A stretch of DNA of 64,000 nucleotides from Rhodobacter aestuarii (GCF_900156655.1 NZ_FTOG01000010.1:1-64000); one strand, 5' to 3'; shown: positions 27,042 to 37,913, counted from the stretch's first letter. The notes: a model not told the origin generated them from the sequence alone. Numbers and translations: made by a program.

Positions 27042-29078
27042 ATGATCCGCAATCTCTGGAGCGACGAGGCCGCGCGCGCGGCGGGCGAAGGTGATCTGGC
27101 GCAGCGGGTTTATAGCTCGCGGCTGATCGGGGCGGACCCGGATTTGGTGCTGCATGGCGGGGGCAATACCTCGGTCAAAACCACGGCGTTGGATTTGTTC
27201 GGTGAGCCTGTCGAGGTGCTGCATATCAAAGGCTCGGGCCACGATTTGGCGACGATTGGGGCCGATGGCCTGCCCGCCGTGCGGCTGGCACCGATGCTGG
27301 ACCTCAAAGCGCGCGACGCGGTGGCCGATGACGCTCTGGTCAAACTGCAACGGTTGAATTTGCTGGACCCGAGCGCGCCGAACCCTTCGGTTGAAATGCT
27401 ACTGCACGCGTGGATGCCGCATAAATTCGTCGATCACACCCATGCGACGCCCTTCCTAGTGCTGGCGAACCTGCCCGAGGTGGAGGCGGTGCTGCGCGAG
27501 CTTTTCGGGGATCGCATCGCGCTGGTGCCCTTTGTGAAGCCCGGGTTTGGGCTCGCCAAAGCGGCGGCGGCGGCTTTTGATGCGAACCCGGAGTGTGAGG
27601 GGCTTTTGCTGCACAACCACGGCCATTTCACCTGGGGGCCAGATGCAAAGGCGAGCTATACCCGCGTGATTGAGCATGCCAATATGGTTGAAGCTTGGCT
27701 GCAAGATCGTCGTCCCGCGCCGCTCAAACCCGCCGCGGCATTGCCGGTGGCGGAGGTCGCGCCGATGCTGGCCGCCTTGCGCGGGGCGCTGGCTACGTCT
27801 TTGCCCGGCGATGCGGCGCTTCCGGTGCTTGATTTGCGCGATGATGAGGATACCCGCGCCTTTTGCGCGCGCCCTGATCTGGAAGAACTGGCCGATCTGG
27901 GCGTGGCGACGCCCGACCATGTTATTCGCACCAAGGCAGAGGTTTTGGTGCTGCGCCGCGATGCGCAAACGCCCGAGGCGATGCGCGATGCTGTGGCCGC
28001 TTGGGGCGCCCGCTACGGCGCCTATTTCGAGGAAAACAAAGCCCGCTTCGGCGGCCCGGTCGAGATGCTCACGCCGCTGCCGGGGCTGTGCTGGCTTGAA
28101 GGCATTGGCGCTGTGGGCGTGGGGATGGATGCCAAAGCCGCGCGGATCGCGGCGGATATTGGCGACCAGTCGCGCCGGGTGAAGGCCGATGGCGCGGCGG
28201 CGGGCGGCTTTGCGTCAATCACCCCCGGTGATTTGTTCGACATGGAATATTGGCCGCTGGAACTTGCCAAGCTTGGTACCGCCAAACCCAAACCGCTTGC
28301 AGGCCGCGTGGTTTTGGTGACCGGGGGCGCGGGGGCAATTGGCATGGCCACGGCAGAGGCTTTTGCCGCCGAGGGCGCTTCGATCTTCATCGTCGATCGT
28401 CCCGGCGAGGTGCTCAATCAAGCGGTGGCGAAACTCGGCCGTGACGCGGGCGGCTATGGTTGTGACATCACTCAGCAAGGGGCCGCTGCCGAGGCCGTTG
28501 CCGCCTGTGCCAAGCGCTTTGGCGGGTTGGATATTCTGGTTTCAAACGCCGGAGCGGCGATCAATGGTGATATCGCCACGCTGGATGGTGCCGTGCTGCG
28601 CGGAAGTTTTGAACTCAACTTCTTCTCCCATCTGGCATTCGCGCAAGCCGCCATCGCGCTTTATCGCGCGCAAGTTGGCACGCGCGGCTGCCGGGGGGCG
28701 GAGCCGGGGCAGATCTTGTTCAACGTCTCGAAGCAGGCGGTGAACCCGGGCAAGGGTTTTGCGGCTTACGGCCTGCCCAAAGCCACGCTGTTCTTCCTGC
28801 TCAAGCAACTCACGCTCGAACACGGCGGCGAGGGCATTCGCGTCAATGGTATCAATGCCGACCGCATCCGCTCGGGCCTGCTTACGCCCGATATGATCGC
28901 GGCGCGGTCTGCCGCGCGGGGGCTCGACGAGGGCAGCTATATGGCGGGCAACTTGCTCAAGGCCGAGGTTGAGGCGCGCCATGTGGCCGAAGCCTTCGTG
29001 ATGCTGGCCAAAGCCGAGCGTACGACGGGCCATGTGATGACGGTGGATGGCGGCAATATCGAGGCGTCGCTGCGCTAA
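27042..29078 (+). CDS. Bifunctional class II aldolase / short-chain dehydrogenase
   Basis: The protein has 678 residues from an ATG preceded by GAGGAGG. The N-terminal half is a class II (zinc) aldolase: LHGGGNTSVK, MLLHAWMPHKFVDHTHATPF and LLLHNHGHFTWG carry the metal His residues. The C-terminal half is an SDR: VVLVTGGAGAIGMATAEAFAAEGA (TGxxxGIG-type) and YGLPK as the YxxxK pair. The RhaD/E-like fusion cleaves a ketose-1-phosphate to DHAP and an aldehyde, and the dehydrogenase then oxidizes or reduces that aldehyde. Rhamnulose-1-phosphate is the known substrate in some relatives; a 5-deoxy or methylthio sugar is possible given mtnA nearby. Confidence 0.92.
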   Translation: MIRNLWSDEAARAAGEGDLAQRVYSSRLIGADPDLVLHGGGNTSVKTTALDLFGEPVEVLHIKGSGHDLATIGADGLPAVRLAPMLDLKARDAVADDALVKLQRLNLLDPSAPNPSVEMLLHAWMPHKFVDHTHATPFLVLANLPEVEAVLRELFGDRIALVPFVKPGFGLAKAAAAAFDANPECEGLLLHNHGHFTWGPDAKASYTRVIEHANMVEAWLQDRRPAPLKPAAALPVAEVAPMLAALRGALATSLPGDAALPVLDLRDDEDTRAFCARPDLEELADLGVATPDHVIRTKAEVLVLRRDAQTPEAMRDAVAAWGARYGAYFEENKARFGGPVEMLTPLPGLCWLEGIGAVGVGMDAKAARIAADIGDQSRRVKADGAAAGGFASITPGDLFDMEYWPLELAKLGTAKPKPLAGRVVLVTGGAGAIGMATAEAFAAEGASIFIVDRPGEVLNQAVAKLGRDAGGYGCDITQQGAAAEAVAACAKRFGGLDILVSNAGAAINGDIATLDGAVLRGSFELNFFSHLAFAQAAIALYRAQVGTRGCRGAEPGQILFNVSKQAVNPGKGFAAYGLPKATLFFLLKQLTLEHGGEGIRVNGINADRIRSGLLTPDMIAARSAARGLDEGSYMAGNLLKAEVEARHVAEAFVMLAKAERTTGHVMTVDGGNIEASLR

Positions 29079-29090
29079 GCGCGGCGGCCC

Positions 29091-29900
29091 TCAGGTTGCG
29101 ATCAGAAGCTCAATCCCGCGGGCTTCGAATTCTTTGGCGTCTTTGTCGGAAATCCCGTCATCGGTGATGAAGGAATGCACCACCTCAAGCGCGCCCAGAC
29201 GCGTAAAAGAGCTTTTGTTGATCTTGGTGCTGTCGGCCACAAGATAGACATGAGAGGCTGCGCGGATCATCGCCTCTTTCAATTGCAAATCGGCAAAGCT
29301 GGGGTAGGTCAGCCCGGCGTCCAGCGCGACACCTGCGGTTGCCAAGAACAGCTTGCCTGCAAAGATGTTGCGGAAATATTCGACCGATTTATCCCCCGAA
29401 AGCGAAAGCGTCGGCGCCTTGAACTGCCCGCCCGGCATATGCACTGCCGTGCCCGGCACAGAACCCAAGATGATCGCGATGTTGAGCGCGTTGGTGATCA
29501 CCGTCAGGTTGCGCCGCGCCACAAGGCGGGTTGCGACCTCGGTCGTGGTCGTGCCCGCATCCAAAATGATGGTTTCGCCATCGCTTACAAGCCCAGCAGC
29601 CAGCGCCCCGATGCGGCGCTTCTTGTCCATATTTTCTTGATGATGCAGCACCAGCCCCTCGGCGGGTGAGGTGGGCGCATTCAAAAAAGCGCCGCCATGT
29701 TCGCGGGTGATGAACCCATCCGCTTCGAGCTTTTCCAAATCCTGCCGGATCGTGGCTTCGGAAACCTTGAACGCGGTTGCAAGGTCGCGCACGCGCGCCG
29801 ATCCCTCTTCCTCGATCCATTCCAGAATACGGCGACGGCGCGGTTCGGACAAAAGGCCCGCCTTGCTTTCATCGCGGATCTGGCTGGGTTTTAGGGGCAC
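29091..29900 (-). CDS. DeoR-family regulator of the sugar operons
   Basis: The protein has 269 residues. A DeoR helix-turn-helix at residues 20-75 (RRRRILEWIEEEGSARVRDLATAFKVSEATIRQDLEKLEADGFITREHGGA) is followed by the sensor domain with ILDAGTTTTEVA and NALNIA, typical for binding a sugar phosphate. It is the last gene on the minus strand after the ABC transporter genes, 88 bp downstream of the permease. A triplet of 10-bp repeats at 34486-34515 upstream of the isomerase gene is a plausible operator. Confidence 0.92.
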   Translation of the reverse strand: MPLKPSQIRDESKAGLLSEPRRRRILEWIEEEGSARVRDLATAFKVSEATIRQDLEKLEADGFITREHGGAFLNAPTSPAEGLVLHHQENMDKKRRIGALAAGLVSDGETIILDAGTTTTEVATRLVARRNLTVITNALNIAIILGSVPGTAVHMPGGQFKAPTLSLSGDKSVEYFRNIFAGKLFLATAGVALDAGLTYPSFADLQLKEAMIRAASHVYLVADSTKINKSSFTRLGALEVVHSFITDDGISDKDAKEFEARGIELLIAT

Positions 29901-29987
29901 GGGATCGCCTGTCGGTTGTGGTCTTTCGGGATATTGGGTCGGTCCATTCCCTTACGCGGGAAGGGCCGACCCGGTCAACGGGGCGCA

Positions 29988-31046
29988 TCAGCGCCCCGTG
30001 GCGGCCTCTTGTTGCAGGGCGACGCGCGCTTGCAGCTTGCTTTGCGCTTGGTCGATGACCACAGCAGCGACGATCACCAGCCCTTTGATCACGGTTTGCC
30101 AGAAGGAAGAGACCCCCATCATCACCAGACCATCCGCCAAGATCGAGATCACAAAGGCGCCGACAATCGTGCCCGAGATTTTACCGCGCCCACCCGAGAG
30201 CGAGGTGCCGCCCAGAACGGCTGCGGCGATGGCGTTAAGTTCGAAGGTTTCACCCGTGGCGGGGTGCGCCGCTTGCAGTTGCGAGGCGATGATCAGCCCC
30301 ACAAGCGCCGCGCAAAAGCCCGAGAACATATAGACAAAGAGCTTCACCCGGTCGACCTTCACGCCCGAAAGCGCTGCGCCCCGCTCGTTGCCGCCCACCG
30401 CGTAGATGTGGCGGCCCAAAGGGGTGCGTTTCGCGATATAGGCCGCGATCAGCCCGACGACGATCAGCATCCAAATCAGGACCGGCAGCCCCAAAAACGT
30501 GCCCGCGCCAATCAGCGGGAAGGTGTCAGAGCCATATTCGGCATTGCCCGCCAAGTTCGGGAAGGTGCGCCCGCCCGAGGACAGCAGTGCCGCACCGCGC
30601 GCGATATAAAGCGTGCCAAGGGTGGCGATGAAGGGTGCAACGTTGAGCTTTGTGATCAATATCCCATTGATCCAGCCCACAAATATCCCGACACACATCA
30701 CCAAAAGGGCGATTTCAACGGTGTTGAACTGGATCGACCAGCCAAGGCCGGGGTCGATGCCGTGTAGGATCAACCAGCCAGAGACCATAGCCGTCAGGCC
30801 CACGGTGGAGCCGACCGAGAGGTCGATCCCCCCAGTGATGATGACGAAGGTCATGCCAATGGCCAAAAAGGCCGTCAGCGCAGCGTGTTTCGCGACGATC
30901 ACGGTATTGGCGAGCGACAGGAAGTTCGGCGCCATGATTGCGAAATAGCCAAACACCAGAAGCAACGCCACATAGGTGCGGGCTTGCAAGAACGTCAGCA
31001 GGATCGACGAGCCTTGCGCGTCTTTGGTTGCGGGAACGGCAGTCAT
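29988..31046 (-). CDS. Sugar ABC transporter permease (RbsC-like)
   Basis: The protein has 352 residues and about ten hydrophobic segments. The family motif is GGIDLSVGSTVGLTAMVSGWLI near residues 70-90, and later YAVGGNERGAALSGVKVDRVKLFVYMFSGFCAALVGLIIASQLQAAHP. It is one of the BPD_transp_2-type permeases of ribose-class importers and would form a homodimer in the inner membrane, since no second permease is encoded. It overlaps the ATPase gene by four bases. Confidence 0.93.
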   Translation of the reverse strand: MTAVPATKDAQGSSILLTFLQARTYVALLLVFGYFAIMAPNFLSLANTVIVAKHAALTAFLAIGMTFVIITGGIDLSVGSTVGLTAMVSGWLILHGIDPGLGWSIQFNTVEIALLVMCVGIFVGWINGILITKLNVAPFIATLGTLYIARGAALLSSGGRTFPNLAGNAEYGSDTFPLIGAGTFLGLPVLIWMLIVVGLIAAYIAKRTPLGRHIYAVGGNERGAALSGVKVDRVKLFVYMFSGFCAALVGLIIASQLQAAHPATGETFELNAIAAAVLGGTSLSGGRGKISGTIVGAFVISILADGLVMMGVSSFWQTVIKGLVIVAAVVIDQAQSKLQARVALQQEAATGR

Positions 31047-32578
31047 TCGGCGGCTTCCTTCGAAACTTGCGCATTGGGGGTTGTGGCAGAAATCACCTGT
31101 GCGGCATCGGTGCCGGAGGGGAATTCGCCTGTCACACGGCCTTGCGCCATGACAATGATACGGTCGGACAGGGCGAGCACCTCATCAAGGTCAGAGGTGA
31201 CGAACAAAATGCCCAGACCTTCGGCGGCGAGGCGGCGCATGGTGCGGAACACCTCGGCCTTGGCACCGATGTCGATGCCCCGCGAAGGTTCATCCATCAA
31301 CAGCACCTTCGGCCCGGTCATCAGCGCTTTGCCGATCACCACCTTTTGTTGGTTGCCGCCCGAAAGCGAAGAGACCGGATTTTCCGGGCTTGCGACCTTG
31401 ATCGTGAGACGTTTGATGAAGTCGCGCGCGGTTTGCGCCTCTTTTTTCAGATCAAGGTGGAAAAGCTTGGTGAAGACGGGCAGCGAAGACAGCGTCAGGT
31501 TTTCCCGGATCGCCATGATCTGGATAAGGCCATCGCGTTTGCGGTCTTCAGGGATCAGCGCGATGCCGCGCGCAATCCGGCCCGGCACGTCGCGTTCGAC
31601 AAGCGGTTTGCCTTCCACCCAGAACTTGCCGGTGGAATGCGGATGCTGTGCCATCACGCATTCCAAGAACTCAGACCGGCCTGCGCCCATCAGCCCGTAA
31701 AGGCCAACAATCTCGCCCGCGCGGATCGAGAGCGACACATGGTCGACCGTGAAACCGCCGCCGATGCGGGGCAGGGTGATCTCTTCGGCGCGGAAAATCT
31801 CTGGCCCAAATTCGGTCACTTCGGTGCGGCCATATTCTTTCGACGACGAACCGATCATCGCTTGCACGATCCACGGAATATCCACGCCCTCCATCGAGCG
31901 CGCGCCCGTGATCGTGCCGTCGCGCAAAACGGTGATGTAATCGCCGACCCGGATCAGTTCTTCGAGCCGATGCGAGATGTAGACGATGCCAACCCCTTGG
32001 GCTTTCAGCTCGTCAATCACCCGGAACAGAACTTCCACTTCCGCCGCAGAAAGCGCCGAGGTGGGTTCATCCAAGATTAGGATTTTTGCTTTCAGCGCCA
32101 ACGCTTTGGCAATTTCAACAATCTGCTGTTGGCCGATGCGCAGGGTGCCCAAGATCGTATCTGGGGCGATCGGCTGTTCAAGCCGCTCCATCAGCTTGCG
32201 GGCTTCCTCGCGTTGCGTTTCAGTGTCGATATCTATGCCCGCGCGGGTGCGCTCATGGCCGATAAAGATGTTTTCCGCCACGCTCAGGTTCGGAAACAGG
32301 TTCAGCTCCTGAAACACGATCCCAATGCCTGCGGCGACCGCATCGGCCTTGTCGCGGAAATGCATTTCGCGGCCATTCATGGTGATGACGCCTTCGGTCA
32401 TCTCTTCCACGCCCGCGATCAGTTTCATCAGCGTCGATTTGCCGGCGCCATTTTCCCCCACAAGCACGTTCACCGCGCCCATGCGCAGATCGAAATCCAC
32501 GCCTTTCAGCGCGCGGGTGCCGGGGTAAACCTTGACGCCGCCCCGGATCGACAGCCCGATCGGGTGCGCTTCTGTCAT
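31043..32578 (-). CDS. Sugar ABC transporter ATP-binding protein (RbsA-like)
   Basis: The protein has 511 residues with two ABC domains in tandem, the normal form for ribose-class importers. The first has GENGAGKST, the signature LRIGQQQIVEIAKAL and Walker B ILILDEPTSAL. The second has the degenerate Walker A-like GLYGLMGAGRSEF, the signature LSGGNQQKVVIGKAL and VLLMDEPSRGID. It powers uptake through the permease encoded by the next gene and overlaps the DUF2291 gene by four bases. Confidence 0.95.
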   Translation of the reverse strand: MTEAHPIGLSIRGGVKVYPGTRALKGVDFDLRMGAVNVLVGENGAGKSTLMKLIAGVEEMTEGVITMNGREMHFRDKADAVAAGIGIVFQELNLFPNLSVAENIFIGHERTRAGIDIDTETQREEARKLMERLEQPIAPDTILGTLRIGQQQIVEIAKALALKAKILILDEPTSALSAAEVEVLFRVIDELKAQGVGIVYISHRLEELIRVGDYITVLRDGTITGARSMEGVDIPWIVQAMIGSSSKEYGRTEVTEFGPEIFRAEEITLPRIGGGFTVDHVSLSIRAGEIVGLYGLMGAGRSEFLECVMAQHPHSTGKFWVEGKPLVERDVPGRIARGIALIPEDRKRDGLIQIMAIRENLTLSSLPVFTKLFHLDLKKEAQTARDFIKRLTIKVASPENPVSSLSGGNQQKVVIGKALMTGPKVLLMDEPSRGIDIGAKAEVFRTMRRLAAEGLGILFVTSDLDEVLALSDRIIVMAQGRVTGEFPSGTDAAQVISATTPNAQVSKEAAE

Positions 32579-33222
32579 GGCATCACCTCAAGCGCCACAG
32601 GCGTCACAAGCCATTTGTCTTTGGCGGATTTGAGCGGCACGACACCGGTAAAGCCCACAGTTTTGCCGATCAGATCGCCCTCTGGGATCGTTAGGCTCCC
32701 AGAGGCGCGGTCATTGAGCGCGCGGCCCAGTTTCGCAAATTCGATCTGGTCGCGGAACGAGGTGAAATCATAGAGCTTGGGCGCGACATCGCGCAGTGCA
32801 GAGCCGCGCACCACCGGGCCAAGCTGCAACACGACATCCGCAGTGCCATCGGCATCGACATCCAGATCAAGCGTGCGCGCGCGGCTGTCAAGCTTGCTCG
32901 CCACAACGGTGCCTGTGTCTTTGAGCGCAAAGTTTACCGGCGCGCCCGCGCCTGCGCCCGAAGCGCCATGCTCTGCCGTTGCAGCGGCGAAATCGGCCGC
33001 AATCTGGCCGCGCAGCGTGGCAACCGATTGGGCCTTGGCCGCGATATGCGGCAGAAGTTCTGTGTCATAGCTGGAGGCCAATAGGGCCTCGATCCGCGCC
33101 GCGTCCCCACTTGCATCGGCGGCGGGGGTGGCATCATTTTCGGCCGTGTCGGGCACGATCTTGCAGCCCGAAAGCGCCATGGCCGAAGCCAGGCACAGGG
33201 CCGTCACGGTAACAAATTTCAT
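32575..33222 (-). CDS. DUF2291 family lipoprotein
   Basis: The protein has 215 residues with a lipoprotein signal (MKFVTVTALCLASAMALSGC, lipobox LSGC). The rest fits DUF2291, a family found in many ribose-type ABC transporter operons between the binding protein and the ATPase, as here. Its role is not established; it may help substrate capture or anchor the binding protein at the membrane. It is cotranscribed with the transporter genes. Confidence 0.9.
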   Translation of the reverse strand: MKFVTVTALCLASAMALSGCKIVPDTAENDATPAADASGDAARIEALLASSYDTELLPHIAAKAQSVATLRGQIAADFAAATAEHGASGAGAGAPVNFALKDTGTVVASKLDSRARTLDLDVDADGTADVVLQLGPVVRGSALRDVAPKLYDFTSFRDQIEFAKLGRALNDRASGSLTIPEGDLIGKTVGFTGVVPLKSAKDKWLVTPVALEVMP

Positions 33223-33242
33223 GGCCTTGGTCCCGGTAGACT

Positions 33243-33270
33243 CCGGCGCGCCAAGGGGTTGGCGCGCCGG
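33243..33270. terminator. Hairpin between binding-protein and DUF2291 genes
   Basis: A perfect 12-bp stem with a GGGG loop lies in the 61-bp gap after the binding-protein gene. Such hairpins usually protect the highly expressed binding-protein mRNA and reduce read-through to the membrane components. Confidence 0.6.
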
Positions 33271-33283
33271 TCATTTCAGCGGA

Positions 33284-34528
<1,245 letters not shown>

Positions 34529-34573
34529 CTACGGGTTCCCGCGAATGTCGGCCGCGAGGCCAGGAGGAGAGAC

Positions 34574-36040
34574 ATGAGCCTGAACATCCACCGCAAGGTG
34601 ACCTTTGGCGTTGTCATTGGCAGCCGCGCCTTTTTTAGTCCCGCGCCCTGCAAAGATGCGCGCGACGAAGTGCTGGCGCAGCTTGAAAAAATCGGTGTGA
34701 ACGCGGTGATTTTGCCGTTTGAGGCCACCGCGAACGGGGCCGTTCAGTCGATTGCGGATGCCGAGCTTTATGCGCGCCATTTCAAAGCGCACCGTGACGA
34801 GATCGACGGTCTGGTGATTTGTTTGCCAAACTTTGGCGACGAGATTGCCGTGGCCGAACTGGTCAACCGCGCCAAGCTGAATGTGCCGATCTTGTTGCAA
34901 GCCTCGAATGACGAGATCGACAAGGTCGATGTGCATTCGCGCCGCGATGCGTTTTGCGGCAAGCTCTCGGTGTCGAACAACTTTTGGCAATATGGCGTGC
35001 CCTTTACCGAAACCACGACCCACACCTGCGATGTGGGCGGGGCGGAGTTTGGGGCGGATTTGGAGCGTTTCGCCCGTGTGTGCCGCACCGTGCGCGGCCT
35101 GCGCAACGCGCGCATCGGCGCGATTGGCGCGCGCACCAGCCCGTTCCAAACCATGCGGTTTTCCGAAAAGCTTTTGCAAGCAAGCGGCATGACCGTTGTG
35201 ACTGCCGACCTTTCCGAACTGCTGGCGGCGGCGGGCGCGATTGCCGATGACGATGCCGATCTGGCGGTGAAGCTTGAGAAGCTGAAAAGCTACGGCAAAA
35301 TCTCGGCCCATATCCAGCAAAGCCAAATCGTCAAACAGGCGAAATGGACGCTCGCCGTGAACCGCTGGATCGCGGAAAACGGCTGCGATGCCTCGGCCAT
35401 TCAGTGCTGGCGGAGCTTGCAAGACAATTTCGGCTGCGCGACCTGCGTGACCATGTCGATGATGGGCGAGGAATTGATGCCCTCGGCCTGCGAGGTCGAT
35501 GTGATCGGCGCCGTTTCCATGTATGCGCTGGCGCTGGCCTCTGGTCAGCCATCCGCGCTTCTCGATTGGAACAATAACTACGGCTATGAGCCCGATAAAT
35601 GCGTTTGCACGCATTGCGGCAACTACCCGAAAAGCTTCTTGGGCACGACGCCGGAGATTGGCGAGTTGGACGTTTTGGGCGAAAGCCTTGGTCGGTCCAA
35701 TTGCTTTGGCGCGGTCAAAGGCAAGGTGCAGCCCGGCCCGATGACCTATTTCCGGCTCTCGACCGATGACCGCAACGGCACGCTAAAATGCTATCTGGGC
35801 GAGGGGGATTTCACCGCAGATCCGTTTGGCATGGATGGCGGCATTGCCGTCGCGCAGGTGCCGCAGTTGCGCAAACTGATGAAATTCGCCAGCCATAACG
35901 GCTTTGAACATCACGTCGCGATGGTGCGTGGCCATGTGGCCGATGTGCTCAACGAGGCCGTGGTGCGCTACCTCGGCTGGCCGATCTATCACCACGGGGG
36001 CGAACCAGAGCCGCAGCTCTTCATCCCCCACCGTTTCTGA
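34574..36040 (+). CDS. L-fucose/L-arabinose isomerase-like protein
   Basis: The protein has 488 residues from an ATG preceded by AGGAGGAG. It fits the L-fucose isomerase-like superfamily: an N-terminal Rossmann-type half (ILPFEATANGAVQSI, DGLVICLPNFGDE) and a C-terminal half with metal-ligand candidates in EVDVIGAVSMYALALASG, LDWNNNY and HVAMVRGHVADVL. It is expected to interconvert an aldose and a ketose. Several Cys pairs (CVCTHCGNYP) are unusual for the family and might bind a metal. It heads an operon with split transketolase genes, so its product is likely a ketose for the transketolase. Confidence 0.85.
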   Translation: MSLNIHRKVTFGVVIGSRAFFSPAPCKDARDEVLAQLEKIGVNAVILPFEATANGAVQSIADAELYARHFKAHRDEIDGLVICLPNFGDEIAVAELVNRAKLNVPILLQASNDEIDKVDVHSRRDAFCGKLSVSNNFWQYGVPFTETTTHTCDVGGAEFGADLERFARVCRTVRGLRNARIGAIGARTSPFQTMRFSEKLLQASGMTVVTADLSELLAAAGAIADDDADLAVKLEKLKSYGKISAHIQQSQIVKQAKWTLAVNRWIAENGCDASAIQCWRSLQDNFGCATCVTMSMMGEELMPSACEVDVIGAVSMYALALASGQPSALLDWNNNYGYEPDKCVCTHCGNYPKSFLGTTPEIGELDVLGESLGRSNCFGAVKGKVQPGPMTYFRLSTDDRNGTLKCYLGEGDFTADPFGMDGGIAVAQVPQLRKLMKFASHNGFEHHVAMVRGHVADVLNEAVVRYLGWPIYHHGGEPEPQLFIPHRF

Positions 36041-36050
36041 CGAGGATACC

Positions 36051-36875
36051 ATGACCCCGAAACCCGAAACCGTGGAGCTGATCCGCGAGAAAGCGCTGTG
36101 GATGCGCCGGACCGCGTTTGGCATGGTCCACAAAGCGCAGCTTGGGCATCCGGGCGGCGATTTCTCTGCCATCGACATTCTGGCAACGCTGTACTTTGGC
36201 GTGATGCGCTACGACAGCGCCCGCCCGCAATGGGAAGACCGCGACCGTTTCGTGATGTCGAAAGGCCATGCCACGGGGGCGCTTTACACGGCGCTTTGCG
36301 CGGCGGGCTATTTCCCGGAAAGCTGGCTGCAAACCTATATGCAGCCGCGCTCGATGCTGAACGGCCACCCGAACCGCAACTATCTGCCCGGCGTGGAAAC
36401 CAACACTGGCCCCTTGGGGCATGGTTTCCCGGTGGCGACCGGCATTGCGATTGCGGGCCAGTTGACGGGCGCGGAGTATCGCACCTTCGTGCTGACCGGG
36501 GATGGCGAGCAGCAAGAGGGCTCGAACTGGGAAGCGGCGATGACCGCGAGTTTCCGCAAGCTCGAAAACCTGACGCTGATCATTGACCGCAACCGTCTGC
36601 AACAGGGCCAATCGACCGAGGTGACCTCGGGCATGGATCCGATGGATGACAAATACCGTGCCTTTGGCTTTGAGGTCGCGATGGTGGATGGCCATGACGT
36701 TGGCGCGCTGCTTGAGGTGCTGTCCGCGAGCCCCAAAGGTCGTGGCAAGCCGCTGTGTGTGATTGCGAATACCGTTAAGGGCAAAGGGGTCTCCTTCATG
36801 GAGAACCAAGCGAAATGGCACCATGCCGTGCCTGATGATGCGCTTTATGCCCAAGCGATGAAGGAGTTGGTGTGA
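36051..36875 (+). CDS. Transketolase, N-terminal (TPP-binding) subunit
   Basis: The protein has 274 residues. The thiamine diphosphate motif GDGEQQEGSNWEA through NLTLIIDRN is intact. HKAQLGHPGGDFSAIDILATLYF and SKGHATGALYTALC are the usual early motifs. Only the first domain of transketolase is present, so it must pair with the product of the next gene. Split transketolases of this kind are often dedicated to special sugars rather than to the core pentose phosphate pathway. It has GAGG upstream and overlaps the next ORF by one base. Confidence 0.93.
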   Translation: MTPKPETVELIREKALWMRRTAFGMVHKAQLGHPGGDFSAIDILATLYFGVMRYDSARPQWEDRDRFVMSKGHATGALYTALCAAGYFPESWLQTYMQPRSMLNGHPNRNYLPGVETNTGPLGHGFPVATGIAIAGQLTGAEYRTFVLTGDGEQQEGSNWEAAMTASFRKLENLTLIIDRNRLQQGQSTEVTSGMDPMDDKYRAFGFEVAMVDGHDVGALLEVLSASPKGRGKPLCVIANTVKGKGVSFMENQAKWHHAVPDDALYAQAMKELV

Positions 36876-37837
36876 TGGCCCATGATGGACCCGTGAGCGC
36901 TGGCCTGCATGATTGCCGCAATGCTTGGGTGGAAACACTGGAAGCTTTGGCCGCCGAAGACGAACGCATCGTGGCGGTGGTGAACGATTCCACCGGCTCG
37001 TCGAAACTGGGCGGGTTTCAAAAGAAATTCCCCGATCGGCTGATCAATGTCGGCATTGCCGAGCAGTTGATGGTTGGCGTGGGGGCCGGGCTTGCCAATG
37101 GCGGGCGTATTCCCTTTGTTTCGGCGGCCTCTTGCTTCCTGACCGGGCGTTCGCTTGAGCAGGTGAAGGCCGATGTGGCTTATGCCAATTTCAACGTCAA
37201 ACTTGTGGGCCAATCCTCCGGCGTGGCCTATGGCGAGTTGGGCGCAACGCACCATTCGATCGAAGACTTTGCTTGGTTGCGCCCGCTCACCAATATCACC
37301 GTGATCGCCCCCGCCGACGCATGGGAAACGGCGGAGGCGGTGAAATGGGCCGCCGCGCATGAGGGGCCGGTCTATCTGCGGCTTTCGCGGATGCCAGTGC
37401 CGAACCTTGATGTGCCTGGGCGCGTGTTCACGGCCGGTAAGGCCGAACTGGTCCGCTCGGGCAGCGATGTGACGGTGATTGCTTGCGGTACCACGGTGCA
37501 TCTGGCGGCGGAAGCGGCGGATAAACTGGCGGATAAAGGGCTTTCGGTGAGGGTTCTGAACATGGCGACGATCAACCCGCTGGATGAGGCGGCGGTGCTT
37601 GCCGCTGCACGCGAAACCGGGGCGATTGTCACGGTCGAAGAAGCCTCGGTCCGGGGCGGTTTGGGCGGGGCTGTGGCCGAACTGACGGCAGGCGAATGCC
37701 CGGTGCCGGTTGAGCGGCTCGGCTTCCCGGGCTTTGTGCCCACAGGCTCGACCGAATGGCTGTTTGAGGAGTTTGGCCTTTCCGTGCCGGGCATCAGCGC
37801 CGCAGTGCGTAAGGTGCTTGACCGGGTAAAACGCTAA
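36875..37837 (+). CDS. Transketolase, C-terminal subunit
   Basis: The protein has 320 residues from the ATG preceded by AAGGAG (a GTG one codon earlier is also open). It contains the pyrimidine-binding domain (NVGIAEQLMVGVGAGLANGGRIPFVSA, with the catalytic Glu in IAEQ, and GELGATHHSIEDFAWLR) and the C-terminal domain (VIACGTTVHLAAEAADKLADKG, IVTVEEASVRGGLGGAVAEL). Together with the preceding subunit it makes a complete enzyme that moves a two-carbon unit between sugars. Confidence 0.93.
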   Translation: MAHDGPVSAGLHDCRNAWVETLEALAAEDERIVAVVNDSTGSSKLGGFQKKFPDRLINVGIAEQLMVGVGAGLANGGRIPFVSAASCFLTGRSLEQVKADVAYANFNVKLVGQSSGVAYGELGATHHSIEDFAWLRPLTNITVIAPADAWETAEAVKWAAAHEGPVYLRLSRMPVPNLDVPGRVFTAGKAELVRSGSDVTVIACGTTVHLAAEAADKLADKGLSVRVLNMATINPLDEAAVLAAARETGAIVTVEEASVRGGLGGAVAELTAGECPVPVERLGFPGFVPTGSTEWLFEEFGLSVPGISAAVRKVLDRVKR

Positions 37838-37913
37838 GAAATCGCGCGGCCCCCCCCCGCGCGCTGACCTCGGGGTAGCATTCTCCTCCCTCGCTGCCTC
37901 AAGGCCGAAGTCG

